This document shows positions 11,881 through 23,300 of a stretch of 64,000 nucleotides of DNA, in pieces. Within the stretch, counting starts at the first letter, position 1. Each line of letters opens with the position of its first letter. Source of the stretch: Tetrastigma voinierianum (lineage: Eukaryota > Streptophyta > Magnoliopsida > Vitales > Vitaceae). Where the stretch lies: the NCBI GenBank assembly GCA_016808115.1, contig JAEQBH010006404.1:124001-188000 (forward strand). The letters are read 5' to 3'. The translations under genes and the position numbers were made by a program. The notes beneath the pieces were generated by a model. It saw only the letters and a list, made by a program, of their open reading frames with translations. It did no database searches and was not told the origin of the DNA.

Positions 11881-14800
11881 TGTAACGCCCTTAAAAATAC
11901 TCGAATTTTTTATAATAAAATTTATTATATATTCGTATAATCGTCAACTTAGGTATTTTTCTCGGGAATTGTTAGACTAATATCGATTAAATGATTATTG
12001 AATCTGGAAATAAACCCAAGTGAAAAGAGAAAATATGGAAATTGAAAATGGGACCTAAGTGGTCAATCAGAAATAAGTTTATATGTCTAAGTGAAAATAG
12101 AGACTTAAATGAAAAATAATAGAGAAATGGAGTGGACCTAAATATAAAAAGAAATAAAGAAAAAGAAGAAAAATCAAGGAAAGGGCATGTGGCATGTAGG
12201 AGTGGAGAAAGTTTCTATTTTTTAAAAAATATAGATTTGGGAGCGATCCATAAGAAAAGGAAAACAGAGTAAAATCTGAGTGATTTAGAATGAAACTCTC
12301 ACTTCTCAGATTCCAATCCATCTACCCATAGTACTAGGTGAAGCAAGAGGAAAGTCCTTCCGTGACAAGAGTCGCAAGTAGAGACTGAATCTAGCCACAA
12401 ACTCCAAGAGCAGAAGTTCTCCCTACTTGGGTCATTTTCTACCCTAAGCTGCCACATTGTGATAATGCGCATTAGCCGGACCTTAGAGCTGAATTTTGGG
12501 TAAGAAATAAAGAGAATCGGGTATTGAGTCCTTCTAGTAAGTTGTAGCCACATCAATGAACTTCATGTTAGGCTTTTTAATCTCTCACCTGACCTATGTA
12601 TCTGCTATACCCTTTAATCGGCGTCAGCCCAACTAACCGGGTCGGCCGCTTCGCCACCCGGTCAACTACCGACCTAGAACTGGTTTTGAGTAAGAAATAA
12701 AGGGAATTTGGAAGTAGAAGTTCTGAGAATTATATCCACATCAATGAACTTGATGTTAGTTTTCAATTTCAATCGGGACTCTCACTCAAGTTATGGTCTT
12801 TTTTACTCGAATCACCAAACGGGTGAGAGTTCACCATAGAGGTCATGCAATGTGAGGTCAAGAATATGGTCGTGAGGTCAAGAGATCATGCAAGAGAGGT
12901 CGGCCAGACCATGCAACAGAGGTCACACCTCATGCAACAGGTTAAAGTGCATCTCATCCCATAGAGGCCGGCGAGAGCTCGTCCAGAGCTCACTGGTCTC
13001 GAAGAGCTCACCAGCCCCCGAAGAGCTCAAATATCCCGAAGAGCTTCCGCCGTCCTATAGAGCTCAAATTGGCCATGTAGAGGTCAACTCGTCGGGCCAA
13101 TCACTGCCTAGGATAACTATGTATGACCTCCAACTTCGTAAGGTCATAACTCCTCCGTCCGAACTCCGATTGGTGTTCTGACTCTATGGAAAGCCCATTG
13201 AGTCAAGAATCCATCCATATGCCCGAGGAAGATAGAAGGTGTCGACGAGGTGTCGACCGAGCTCACATGTAGAGGTCAACTCGCCGCCCAGTCGCCGTCT
13301 CGGGTTGACTACTGCATGACCTCCAACTTCAAGGTCATATCTCCTTCACAACTCCGGGATTGGGTGTTCTTAGACTCTATGGAAAGCCCATTGAGTCAAG
13401 AATACATCTATATGCCCGAGGAGGATATTAGGATGTCGGGATCAAGGTGTTAGGACTGAGCTCGTCACTAGCTCACGAGTCACCAGTCGCCTGCCCCGCT
13501 TGACTACGCGATGACCTCCAACTCTAAGGTCATATCTCCTTCGCTTGAACTATGATTCGTTTCTCGACTCTATGGAAAGCCCATTGAGTCAAGAATACAT
13601 TCATATGCCTGAGAGTGATATTAGATGTCAGATCGAGGTGTTAGACTGAGCTCGTCACTCTGGCCTCAAATTTCTTCGTCATTCAGCCACTGTCCGGGCT
13701 GACTACTCATGACCTCTAACTTAAGGTCATATCTCCTTCGTTTGAACTCCGATTTGGGTGTTCTTGGACTCTATGGAAAGCCCATTGAGTCAAGAATACA
13801 TTCATATTCTTGAGGAGTATATTAGATGTCAGACCGAGGTGATAGATCGAGCTCGTCCAGGTGAGGTCAACTCATCAGTTCAGGTCAGCTAGTCTGGGTT
13901 GACTACGCACGACCTCCAACTTCGGAAGGTCATATCTCCTTCGGCCCAACTCGATTCGTATTCGACTCTATGGAAAGCCCATTGAGTCAAGAATACATTC
14001 ATATTTGAGGAGGATAGAAGATGTTTGAAAAGGTGATAGATCGAAATTGGCCTGTGTCAGTCAGTTTGTCGGGCTCAGATTTGATCACAGATGACCTCCA
14101 ACTTCGGAAGGTCATAACTCCTTCGTCCGAACTCCGTTTCGAGTGTTCTTGGACTCTATGGAAAGACCATTGAGTCAAGAATTCATTCATATGCCTGAGG
14201 ATGATAGAATATGTTTGACCAGCAGACAGGATCGAGCTCGCCCAAAGTCAGTCGCCTCGTCGCTCAGATTTGACTACGCATGACCTCCAACTTCTAAGGT
14301 CATAACTCCTTCGGGTCTAACTCCGATTCGGTATCTCGACTCTATGGAAAGCCCATTGAGTCAAGAATCCATCTATATATAGCTTTTCAAATTTGGAAAT
14401 CATATTAATCTCTGAAAATCAATCCTAACCAAAACTACTAGTACGCACAAATAATATTGTTCTTTAATGGTTTGGAATGTAGTGGACTCGACGAGAGGAA
14501 AAAGCCAACCGAGATCGAGATTCCAGGATTGGAATCAAAGTGCAAAGATTTTGGGGTTTGTTCCTACCGACTCTATTCTCGCTTCAAGTTTTTGCATGTT
14601 TGTTCTAAAAGCATATTGAATTAATTTAATTGATTCGGAAAAGTGATTGCGAAAATGTTTGCATATAAAAAATTGCATGATTATTGAAAATAAACTATTT
14701 ATACAAGCTGCATATTGTACTATATTTGCTATAAAGGGATTCAACGCTCTTAATAGAATGTTAACCGCGTATTTCTCATTAAGGATAGATTTGGTATACC

Positions 14801-15766
14801 AATAGGGTCAAATAGCAAGATCATAACTATCAGATAGATGTGTCATCTGACACAGCCAAATGGGACCGTATCGGGTAGTTGTTCACTATTTGATTGTTTA
14901 TAACCGTCGCAGCCCAATCCAAGGACCTGAGACTGCGGTTATAAAACCATTTGATACCGCCTCAGAAATAACATCGCGTCTAAGTGACTCGATATCCTCG
15001 TATATCGAAGACATAGGTTAAATCTGCTATGACATAAATCGAATTGATCGACGTAACCGACCATCGCATAATCGACCGACGGGCATAATCAATTGATTTT
15101 CAAAATCGAATTGATTTCTAATTGAATTGAATTGCGTAATCGAACCGAATTTGTGAGCATAATTGAATTGATTTGAGATTGCGAAATATTGAATATGAAA
15201 GTGTATTTTTGTGATGATCAATGAACTATAACTTATTGTATATAAAACAAGTATATGTATTGTATTTATATTGATCATCCATAATGGCTCAAAGTTTCAA
15301 TCGTTAAATTGTATAATTTGATTTTTAAGCCGGAACTGATAATGGATTTGTATGTAACCACTAAGCATGAAAATGCTTAGCGTATTGTTTTACCAATGCG
15401 CAGTACCGAAAGTGATAGATAGTGATCGAAATGACTCAAGATCGAGGAGCGCCGAAATATAAAGAAGGAAATTTCTGAGTATGTCTCGACATGCATTCAT
15501 TCCATGTTTTTTCGATATTGATATTTTGTAAAAACAATTTGAACTCTGAACATCTATTTTTGTAAATCATTTTGAAAAGGCCTGAATGCCTTTATTGTAA
15601 ATGTATTTTGTTAAAGTTAAATGTATTTTGTTAAATGTTTATGGGCTTGCCCAAATTTTGTAATCGCTTCCGCAAATATATGATTTTGAGTGATTTAGTG
15701 ATTTTAAGGGCATCCTGACTTACTCAGATCCGCCCAAACAAGCTCTAGCCTGCAAGGGGTCCCACA
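11881..15766 (+). repeat. 3' LTR of inner chromovirus
   Basis: Starts TGTAACGCCC and ends CCCACA before AGTAA. It aligns with 3575-7225 throughout but differs by many small indels, often losing bases beside CG or GG, plus one extra tandem unit. Confidence 0.88.
13120..14380 (+). repeat. LTR-embedded tandem array, 7 copies of a ~193 bp unit
   Basis: Same core as the 5' LTR array. Units begin near 13123, 13317, 13511, 13708, 13910, 14093 and 14281. The 'ggaaagcccattgagtcaag' core is almost invariant, while the linker and the 'cttcggaaggtcat' part show many small losses. Confidence 0.9.
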
Positions 15767-15771
15767 AGTAA
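15767..15771. repeat. Target-site duplication AGTAA, right copy
   Basis: Matches 3570-3574 and directly follows the LTR end CCCACA. Confidence 0.85.
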
Positions 15772-17471
15772 TGCCATAACTCATATTCCCAAGCTGAGAC
15801 ATAGTATTTCAATCATATAGCCTCCTACATGCCAAGAAGTGGCCATGTTCAAGCACAACACATTACAACCCAATGTTTTTGAAACACCCATATTGATAAT
15901 AATTACTCAGTTTTTCGCACAGATGTGTGAGCACCTATTTCCTAACTGAATGGCTTATGGCTAGATTCTGGACTCCATGAATTTTCCATAGAGTCCAAGA
16001 ACACCCAAATCGGAGTTCGGATGGAAAAGTTATGGCCTAAACAACCAGGGCTAAAACCTAGAAAAAAAATCCTGCATGTTAACCATGCAAGCAATGATAC
16101 ACCAAACTAATTTTCTTTCGGTCTAAGAACCCAGAAAAATTATGCATGTTAACCATGCAAGCAATGATACAAACTGACATTTTTCTTGATCTAAAACCCA
16201 AAAGATTCTACATGTTAGTCAAGGCATGAAAGCTCAGAAATTCGGCATTTTTTTCATGCATACACACACCAAACCGAATTCTTCGCCTAAAACCCAGTAA
16301 CATTCCTCGCATGTTAGTCATGCATACAATAATACACCAAATCGAGTTTTCGATCTAAAAACTCAGAAACATTCGTATGTTAGTCATGCATGGAAGCCTG
16401 CAGTAATCTCGCATGTTTTTCATGCATACACAATACCCCAAACTCGAGTTTTCTTTGATCTAAAAACCCAAAAGATTCTATATATGTTAGGTCATGCATG
16501 AAAGCCCAGTGAAATTCGCAGATGTTTTTCATTCATACAATAATACCCCAAACTAAATTTCTTCGCCTAAAACCCAAAACATTCCGCATATTAGTCATGC
16601 ATACAATAATACACCAAACCGAAGTTTTCAAATTAAACCAAAAAAAAAAAAAAAACAAAGATGTACAACATCACAAATTCGCCAAACCTAGAAAATTCAG
16701 CAAGATAACATCACAAATTCAAATTTTAAACCCGTAGTGGCCAAAAGACGGATAACATCACAAATTCAAGCATGTTATTCATTCAAACAATCACATAGCA
16801 AACTCAACCAAATGCCATCGATGGTCTTAAATCAAGTGAAATAAACTTAAAGAGGAAAGATCCTCACCTCTCAAGTGTAGACTTCGCTTCGATCCACCCA
16901 AACTGAAACAATGGGGAAAAGCTCCTCCTTTCTTCTTCCTTTCTTTCTTTCTTTCTTTTTTCTCTCTTTCTTTCTTCCTCCTTTCTCTACGACCTGTTCG
17001 AATCTCTCCTCCTACTCCAAAGTTGGTTTGACCTAGGTGGAATACACCAAACACAATTTATTTGACACTTGGTCAACCAAGACCAAGTGTTCTCCATGCC
17101 ACAATTTAACCCACTTTCATGCTCATGTACGAGGGTGGCTTGACATTTGGCCCCCACCCAACTCAGTAATCCTAGGCATGACACTTGGGCCCACCCATGT
17201 GCCAAGTGCTCTGCATGCAGAGCACATTTAAGACCTACGTCGCCGTCTGCCTCGGGAATATCGCCAAGAAACCGATACCCTAAAATTCATCAGCCTGTTT
17301 TCGTACCAAGCCTGCTTCGTTCAACTAGATTACAGAGACGATTCTAACTACTACATCCGCTTTCACATCCGAGAGGTCTAGAGAAAGATCTAGATTTTGT
17401 CCAGACCGCTCCGTAAGAATTCACTGACCGCTCATTTTCAAAAAAAGAAAACACGTTTTCCCGGTTTCACA
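15772..17471 (-). repeat. Right half of outer element's 5' LTR
   Basis: Antisense LTR sequence. It contains one reverse-complement copy of the chromoviral core ('ccatagagtccaagaacacc' followed by 'aaatcggagttcgg') at 15990-16035, a tandem array at 16040-16640, a CT-rich tract at 16925-16990 and 'ccaagtgt'-type repeats at 17060-17210. On the minus strand it begins TGTGAAACCGGGAAAAC at 17471, comparable to TGTAACACCC or TGTAAAACCC starts of related LTRs. Confidence 0.55.
16040..16640. repeat. Tandem repeat of ~65-75 bp, about nine diverged units
   Basis: The recurring phrase 'catgttagtcatgcatacaa' plus 'taatacaccaaac', followed by 'gatctaaaacccag', occurs near 16070, 16140, 16210, 16310, 16380, 16485 and 16585, with partial units between. 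Units vary in length and sequence. Confidence 0.75.
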
Positions 17472-19230
17472 TCTTGGCAATGTATTTCTCAACAATCTGA
17501 TAAGAATTATGTACTTTTTTCCTTCACTAGGGTTTTCCAATTGTATTTTGTATCTAAGTAGCTTTAATGAAAAAGATATTCCTTCATAACGGTCATTAAA
17601 GAAGGAGCGTTATATATGCGAATTTAATTATATACATAAAATACATGAATCACAGATTTATTAATTAATCTTAGATTCACGTCACAACAATGAATCCTCA
17701 GAGATTCATCAATGAATCCTTACATTAATAAAGATTCATGATCTTATCATCCGGTGTCTTCGCAAAAGGGTCTTCACTATTCGTTGAAAGAGATCATCAT
17801 AACAAGAGTTTCATCTTCTCGCTCTCACTCACGCTACCGACTTTCTCTCATTCCCTCACTAACTTCAACTTTCTCACACATTGGGATCATTTGGTTTACA
17901 ACACTATTTATATTTTCAAAAATGTTCTTAATAACCATTTTTAAAATTAGTAAACAAAATAGCCCTTGTTATTTCATTAAGATGAAGGGAAATTATCTAG
18001 CAGGCATTGTCTGTGTAGGTCCTAAAACTCATGGTCTCTAAAAGCCCTCGAGACCCTAGCTCGCGAGTCTAGCTCCATTTCAGCTTCATTTTTGCATATA
18101 CATGCTTCATTTTAGGCTCACCAGATAGACACACCCTCCTATTCTTAAAGTATATTTTTTAAATACATTACATAACTCTATTTATACATGTGATAAGCTT
18201 ATAATCACAAGTCTAATTATCCTGCATCTAATAATGCTCGCTTAAGACAAAACCCATTGACGGCACGTAGCTTAAAAATACAAAACTAAATCCCGTTGAT
18301 CTACACCTGCCCATGCCTAACTTCTGCCTAAACGACAAGATCATTTATTCCTGTTCTAGCAACCTAATCTAAATTCTATCAAACCCCAACCAGCCATTCA
18401 CTATTACCTTAGAGGAGCGGTCCCTGGTCCATTCCTCTACGCCTAAATTGTTAGATTTTATTTGAAAATTACTTTTTTAAAAACCGTTTTCTAGTTCTAA
18501 AAGAAAGAGAAACAAAAGTTTAGTAATCAAGAAATAAAATTATATTAGTATTAAGGAATATATATATTTTCCTATTCTTTTTTTAGAATAGTTAAAAATG
18601 TAACTTTTGTATATATAATTAAAACAACATTACAAACGAAAATTACTTTTAAAAAACATAAAATAAAGGAAAATATTTTATATCCTGAACAATTATTTTA
18701 AATTTTTAGAAAAAATGTTGTTTTATTTCTCTTGAAAGTTTGTTTGGCAACAATTTTATGATATTTTTGGTCTAACGTATTCTTATAAAAATATTATATG
18801 TTTGGTAAAATTTAAATCAATGTTTTTTTTTTAACTTTTAAAAATCAATGTTAGAAACATTTTAAAAAAACTTCTTGTAGGAACATTTTCAAGAAAAAAA
18901 TATTTTAAAATTCTCCTAAAAGCATTTTAAAATAAAAAATTTCAATAAAAATACTTTAATTATAATTATTACTATGGGCTCCTAGTTTTTTTTTACAAAT
19001 ATTAAGTATGAAATATTGGATCATATTTCCATTGATATTTCATATTTGGAACCATATAACAAAATACACACATAATATATATTTATATGTAATCAATTAA
19101 ATTATCATTCATTTATGATGGCCACATTACACACACGCATTACATATATATATATATATATATTTATAATATTTCAAAATTAAAATATTAACCTTCGATA
19201 CAAAATACGTTTCAACCTTTGCCTCGCCAA
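17472..19230. other. AT-rich intergenic DNA upstream of COG7
   Basis: I see no gene. Short direct repeats of 'gattcatc/gattcatg' occur at 17640-17740, and poly(A/T) runs and a (TA) stretch lie near 19144-19163. Small reading frames (for example around 17740-18040) lack any recognisable domain. Confidence 0.5.
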
Positions 19231-19235
19231 AGCGT

Positions 19236-19375
19236 TGTTTTAACATGTGCTATCAATTTTATCAAAACTAATAACTATTTCGAAAAACACGTGACTCGCT
19301 TTTTCAAACGTGAGTATTGATCCCGCAAGCGTCATAAAGGAAGGTTATGGACAGAGAGAGAAAGAATAGACGATG
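19236..19375 (+). repeat. Upstream copy of duplicated COG7 promoter/5' UTR segment
   Basis: 'taacatgtgctatcaatttt', then 'cgaaaaacacg', 'tttttcaaacgtgagtattg' and 'gtcataaaggaagg' align in order with 19911-20045, which leads into the COG7 start codon. This copy ends 'agaatagacgatgtaattt' and does not open a long frame. Confidence 0.7.
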
Positions 19376-19910
19376 TAATTTAAAAAGACGAATTAAAATT
19401 AAATTCGCGATAAGAGAAAGATTTTATCATATTTTATAAATCAAATAATATGAAATCATTTCTCACATGAAATACACAAGATTTTCAGGGACGGACATGC
19501 ATAAAGCAATTTTGATTTTTTTTTTTTTTTCAAAAAGATTTGAACTTTTGTTTTCGAATTTGGAAAATAATATACTTAACCGTCATATTATAATACCATT
19601 TAAACATATTTATGCCTGGTAACTATATTTTCTAAGACTACATTTATTTACATTCAAATATCACTTAACTTTTGAACGACATACCATATCTCAGTTCTCA
19701 TTTTTTCAGTCATATCAAGTTATCACCTGCTTATACGATCTTCCACTTTCACGCCCATAAATATTCATGTTTGGGATGTGAACGTTCTTTTCTCTATATA
19801 TATATATATAGCATATATATTGAAAAAAAAGATTATTTTGTGTTAAATTCAGTGGTCTTTTTTTTTTTTGATAATTCAGTGGTCTTGTAACTAACAAATA
19901 TTGTCGTCTT

Positions 19911-20058
19911 TTTTACATGTGCTACCAATTTTAGTGAAAAGTGAAAACAAAGAACTGTTTTGAAAAACACAAATCCTGTTTTTCAAACGCAGGTATTCCA
20001 TGGGCTCGAGAGTCATAGAGGAAGAAGAAGAGGAGATCGGAGAGAGAGGTAGAGGATA
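19911..20058 (+). promoter_or_regulatory. COG7: COG7 proximal promoter / 5' UTR
   Basis: 'acatgtgctaccaattttag', 'tttttcaaacgcaggtattc' and a GA-rich leader ('gaagaagaagaggagatcgg') directly precede the ATG at 20059. The segment is a duplicate of 19236-19375. The purine-rich leader is typical of plant 5' UTRs. No TATA box is obvious at a standard distance. Confidence 0.5.
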
Positions 20059-20344
20059 ATGATAGACTTAAGCGCTTTCTCTGAGGAGAAATTCGATGCG
20101 AAGAAATGGATCAACACGGCGTGCCAAAATCGGCACCCACAGGAGACTCTGGAGAAGCAGTTGGTGGATCTGGAGATGAAACTTCAGATGATGTCGGAGG
20201 AGATCGCCGCCTCCCTCGAGGAGCAGAGCACCGCCGCCCTCCTCCGCGTCCCCCGCGCCACCCGCGATGTTATCTCAAGGCGTCCGCGACGATGCCGTTT
20301 CACTTCGCCATTCTGTCTCCTCCATCCTCCTCAAGCTCAAGAAG
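20059..20344 (+). CDS. COG7: COG7 exon 1
   Basis: Encodes MIDLSAFSEEKFDAKKW, then LVDLEMKLQMMSEEIAASLE and LLRVPRATRDV, which is the conserved N terminus. After about 20268 the family sequence continues in the +1 frame (RDDAVSLRHSVSSILLKLKK), implying one extra base in 'aggcgtccgc'. The donor is 'aagaag|gtagct'. The exon is 286 nt, so in the starting frame its last base joins exon 2 as G|CA GAG, restoring AEGSS. The two slips therefore compensate at the junction. Confidence 0.92.
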
Positions 20345-23300
20345 GTAGCTTCTTCTTCTTCTTATTTTCCCCCACGTTTTTTGTTTGATTGCCGAGAATC
20401 TGGTTTCCACTTGTTTCTCATGCTAGTAAAGGGAGGACTGGACTAGAGGATAAGACACTGTTTTAGATCTCGGTGAATTTGATGGAAAATTCATCAGCAT
20501 TTCTTTTTCTTTCTTCTGTTGTGCTTCTCGGGATCCGAACCAAGTATAAGGTTGGGTGAATGATACTTTGCAATTGTGATTTGCATCGGTTCTCTATAAA
20601 TTTGGAGCATTGCCTCTAAGAATTAGTATAGTGAAAGCTCAGGATTAGAAATAATAGAATAGGAATTAGAAGGTGACACGGGAAAATTTTTCCAATGATC
20701 TGGAGAAAATTGAAGAAAGGATTTATCTGTTCGAGGACCTGTGAATTTAAGAAAATACTAACACAATTTGTTGTCATTCAGTAGTTATATGGTATAATTT
20801 GGGATTGACGAGGAGTTAATTTGGGGGTTTTGGAAAACAAGTCAGTGTTTATTGGTACTCCACAATCTGAAGAAAAGCACTAGATGCGTTTGGTTGAAAG
20901 GCATTCGTTTCAAGAATTAATTTCGTAATTTGTCCATGACATATCTATATCTTGCCTAACTGTGGGGGTTGGATGCAAATCTAGTGGGAAATTGAGCGGG
21001 TGCTAAATATATGGGACGTAAACTACTAGGTACGCCTTTGAGATATAGTTCAGGTCAAGGGTGAGTACATTTAGATCTATCAACCAAATGATGGTCCATC
21101 GGGCTGACCAAAACCGTTTAGTTTCTGATGAGAAATATTAGAGACAATTCGGGAACCAAATCAAAGCATCTATGATGTGCGAGCTTGAGAAATGACTATG
21201 TAAAGAGGCTTGTGCCTTGAAGAACAGTGCCAAATAACCAAAAAAAAGTAGAAATTGGTTTGTCTGGTTCACAAGACCAGTAGAATTTGGTAAAGACATG
21301 AAGAGAAACAAAAGTTTGTTTAAACGTAGAGTCTGTAAGGTCATTTTGAAGCTCGATGATCGATCGGGATTCTTATCGAGAATGGATCTTGTGGGGTGCG
21401 ACCGATTATGTAGCATGACTATCTTGAGTGTGGATTTGGTTCATCAGATAAAGTGGGGAACTCTTAACAAAGTTGCACAAAGATGCCATCATGAATTTAG
21501 TTTATTGTTTTTTGCAGGAGGAGTAAGTTTTTCAGACGTATATTAAAAGGAAAATATAGTTCTTTGTATGGTTTGAGTGGCATGGATCATGATTGTTGTC
21601 GCTTTGCCACTATGGTTATCCTTCCTCATGACAATATTAGTGTGTTAAAGGCATTATAAGCACGCCTGAGTCTCACCTTATAGCGAGACTCTATAAATCG
21701 CTTTCTGAGGTTATCGAGAATCATAGAATATTCTCTAGATATTCTTTGGTTTATCTCCTGCCTTTTGTGTACATTATCCTCTTTTCTTTTACACTTTATT
21801 TTCCTTTATTTTGCACTTTATTTATTTATTTATTTTTTATCGATAAAAAGCAAATATATTAATAAAGAAACCCAAGAACGAGGTTCCAAATCATACACAG
21901 GAAGTATACAAAGAGGAACCTGTGGTTGCAAACGTAAAAGACAAAGGGACAAAACTACCTCACCGAAGGCCCAGCCCCAATGGAGAACTAAACAAAAACG
22001 CTTACCTACACCCCAATCAAGCCAAAAAATCCACCAAAGAATTCGTGATATCGACACTACAGAAAGTATTCCTCACAAATGACCATAACTTTCTCTAAAA
22101 AGTATAATTTTCTACTGAACCAAGTAGCCCTATTTTCAAACCAACATGTTCTATTATGCCATACACCCGTAATAAACATAAAGGGGCAGCAATCCATATG
22201 TTTTTTCGTTTTTTACCCATCGGAGCCCCTTGCCAAGAAAGGAGCATTTAAATGACTGAATCCGGAAAAACCCAACTTGTTTCAACTATCGACGAGAAAA
22301 GGTCCCATAGCATTCGCCTTTGGCAAAGGAAGTAACAGATTTATGTCCTCCTCATCCTTCTTCACAAATAAACAACCCAAGTACGGTAGCCTTCCCATGA
22401 CGCTTAAGTCGTCTAACGTAAGACTTTTCCCCGTAGTCTCCTGCCGGGCAGTTCATTCTCGCTGGCATGTGGATTCCAAATCGGTTAAACGAAAATCCAC
22501 TTGAGGAGAGCAATCTAGCACCTTGTACATACTTTTCACCGAAAAAGCATCATTCCTGGAGCCTTTGAAGAGGATTTTGTCCTCCATGAGAGGTCTGATC
22601 TGTTTACTATACAGGACTTGTAAAAGCCTATCCACCTCCTCCATTTCCCAATCATTAAAAGAACAAAGAAAGATCGGATTCCACTCCAACCCCACCGTCC
22701 CGGGCCCACAATCCGCCTACACCCTAGCATTTTTCGGGGTCAGCCAACCTAAATAAATTGGGAAACATAAGACTCAACGCCTCCTCACCACACCAAACAT
22801 CCTTCCAAAAGCTAATCCTTCTCCCATTTCCAAGGGCAAGAGAGGTATTTTGGATAAGCTGGGGCCATTCTTTTCTGATTTCCTTCCACAAACCAACCCC
22901 AAAACCACCATTGATATTGCCAGAACACCAACCCCCAGAGTCTTCACCGAACTTACTACTAATAACCTTTCTCCAGAGAGAATCCCTCTCATTAAATAAA
23001 ACGCTCAACACCATTTGCTCCAAGAATGCTTTGTCAGAATGGAAAATCTATGCAAGCCAAGACTTTCTTTTTCTCTCACAAACCGTCTTCCACTTTTACA
23101 AGATGAGTCTTTTCACAAGACTACCCCCACCTACGTAAACCTCTCTCAGATCTTCCAAATTTAGAACAACCAAACCGGCATTCGAATAATAAAGATAAGC
23201 AATAGATGGAAGGCACGATAAAGGTACTTTGAATCAACGCGAGCCTACCACCCTAAATATATTGTGATTTCCAAGAAGCTAACCTTTCCCAACCTCGTTT

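Larger units (their letters stand above)
3575..15766 (+). mobile_element. Complete but decayed Ty3/gypsy chromovirus (Tekay/Del-like), 12.2 kb
   Basis: A whole insertion: 5' LTR (TGTAACGC...), PBS, gag, protease, RT, RNase H, integrase, chromodomain, PPT and 3' LTR (...CCCACA), flanked by AGTAA on both sides. The chromodomain and the phrase 'tttcgagacgaaattttt' just before the 3' LTR are typical of plant chromoviruses. The very long LTRs suggest the Tekay/Del branch, which is inference. The pol frame is broken by many 1-2 base indels, so the copy is not autonomous as given. It is inserted antisense into the LTR of a related element. Confidence 0.9.
1..17471 (-). mobile_element. Outer antisense Ty3/gypsy chromovirus-type element (5' part, split by an insertion)
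   Basis: Reading the minus strand from 17471 leftwards gives an LTR-like start (TGTGAAACCGGGAAAAC, with TCACA at its + strand right end), about 1.7 kb of LTR, then the inner element, then about 1.3 kb more LTR, a PBS-like stretch near 2231-2247, gag, protease and the start of reverse transcriptase at the window edge. The two LTR halves are joined by inference: the inner element has a clean AGTAA duplication, so both flanks must once have been contiguous. The left end lies outside the window. The coding part is decayed. The family is close to the inner element, because its LTR contains the same 'actccgatttgggtgttcttgg'-type motif in antisense near 15990-16035. Confidence 0.6.

Noticed and set aside
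16040..16640. CRISPR-like array
   Set aside because: Units are diverged, spacing is irregular, there are no unique spacers of constant length, and the context is a plant LTR.
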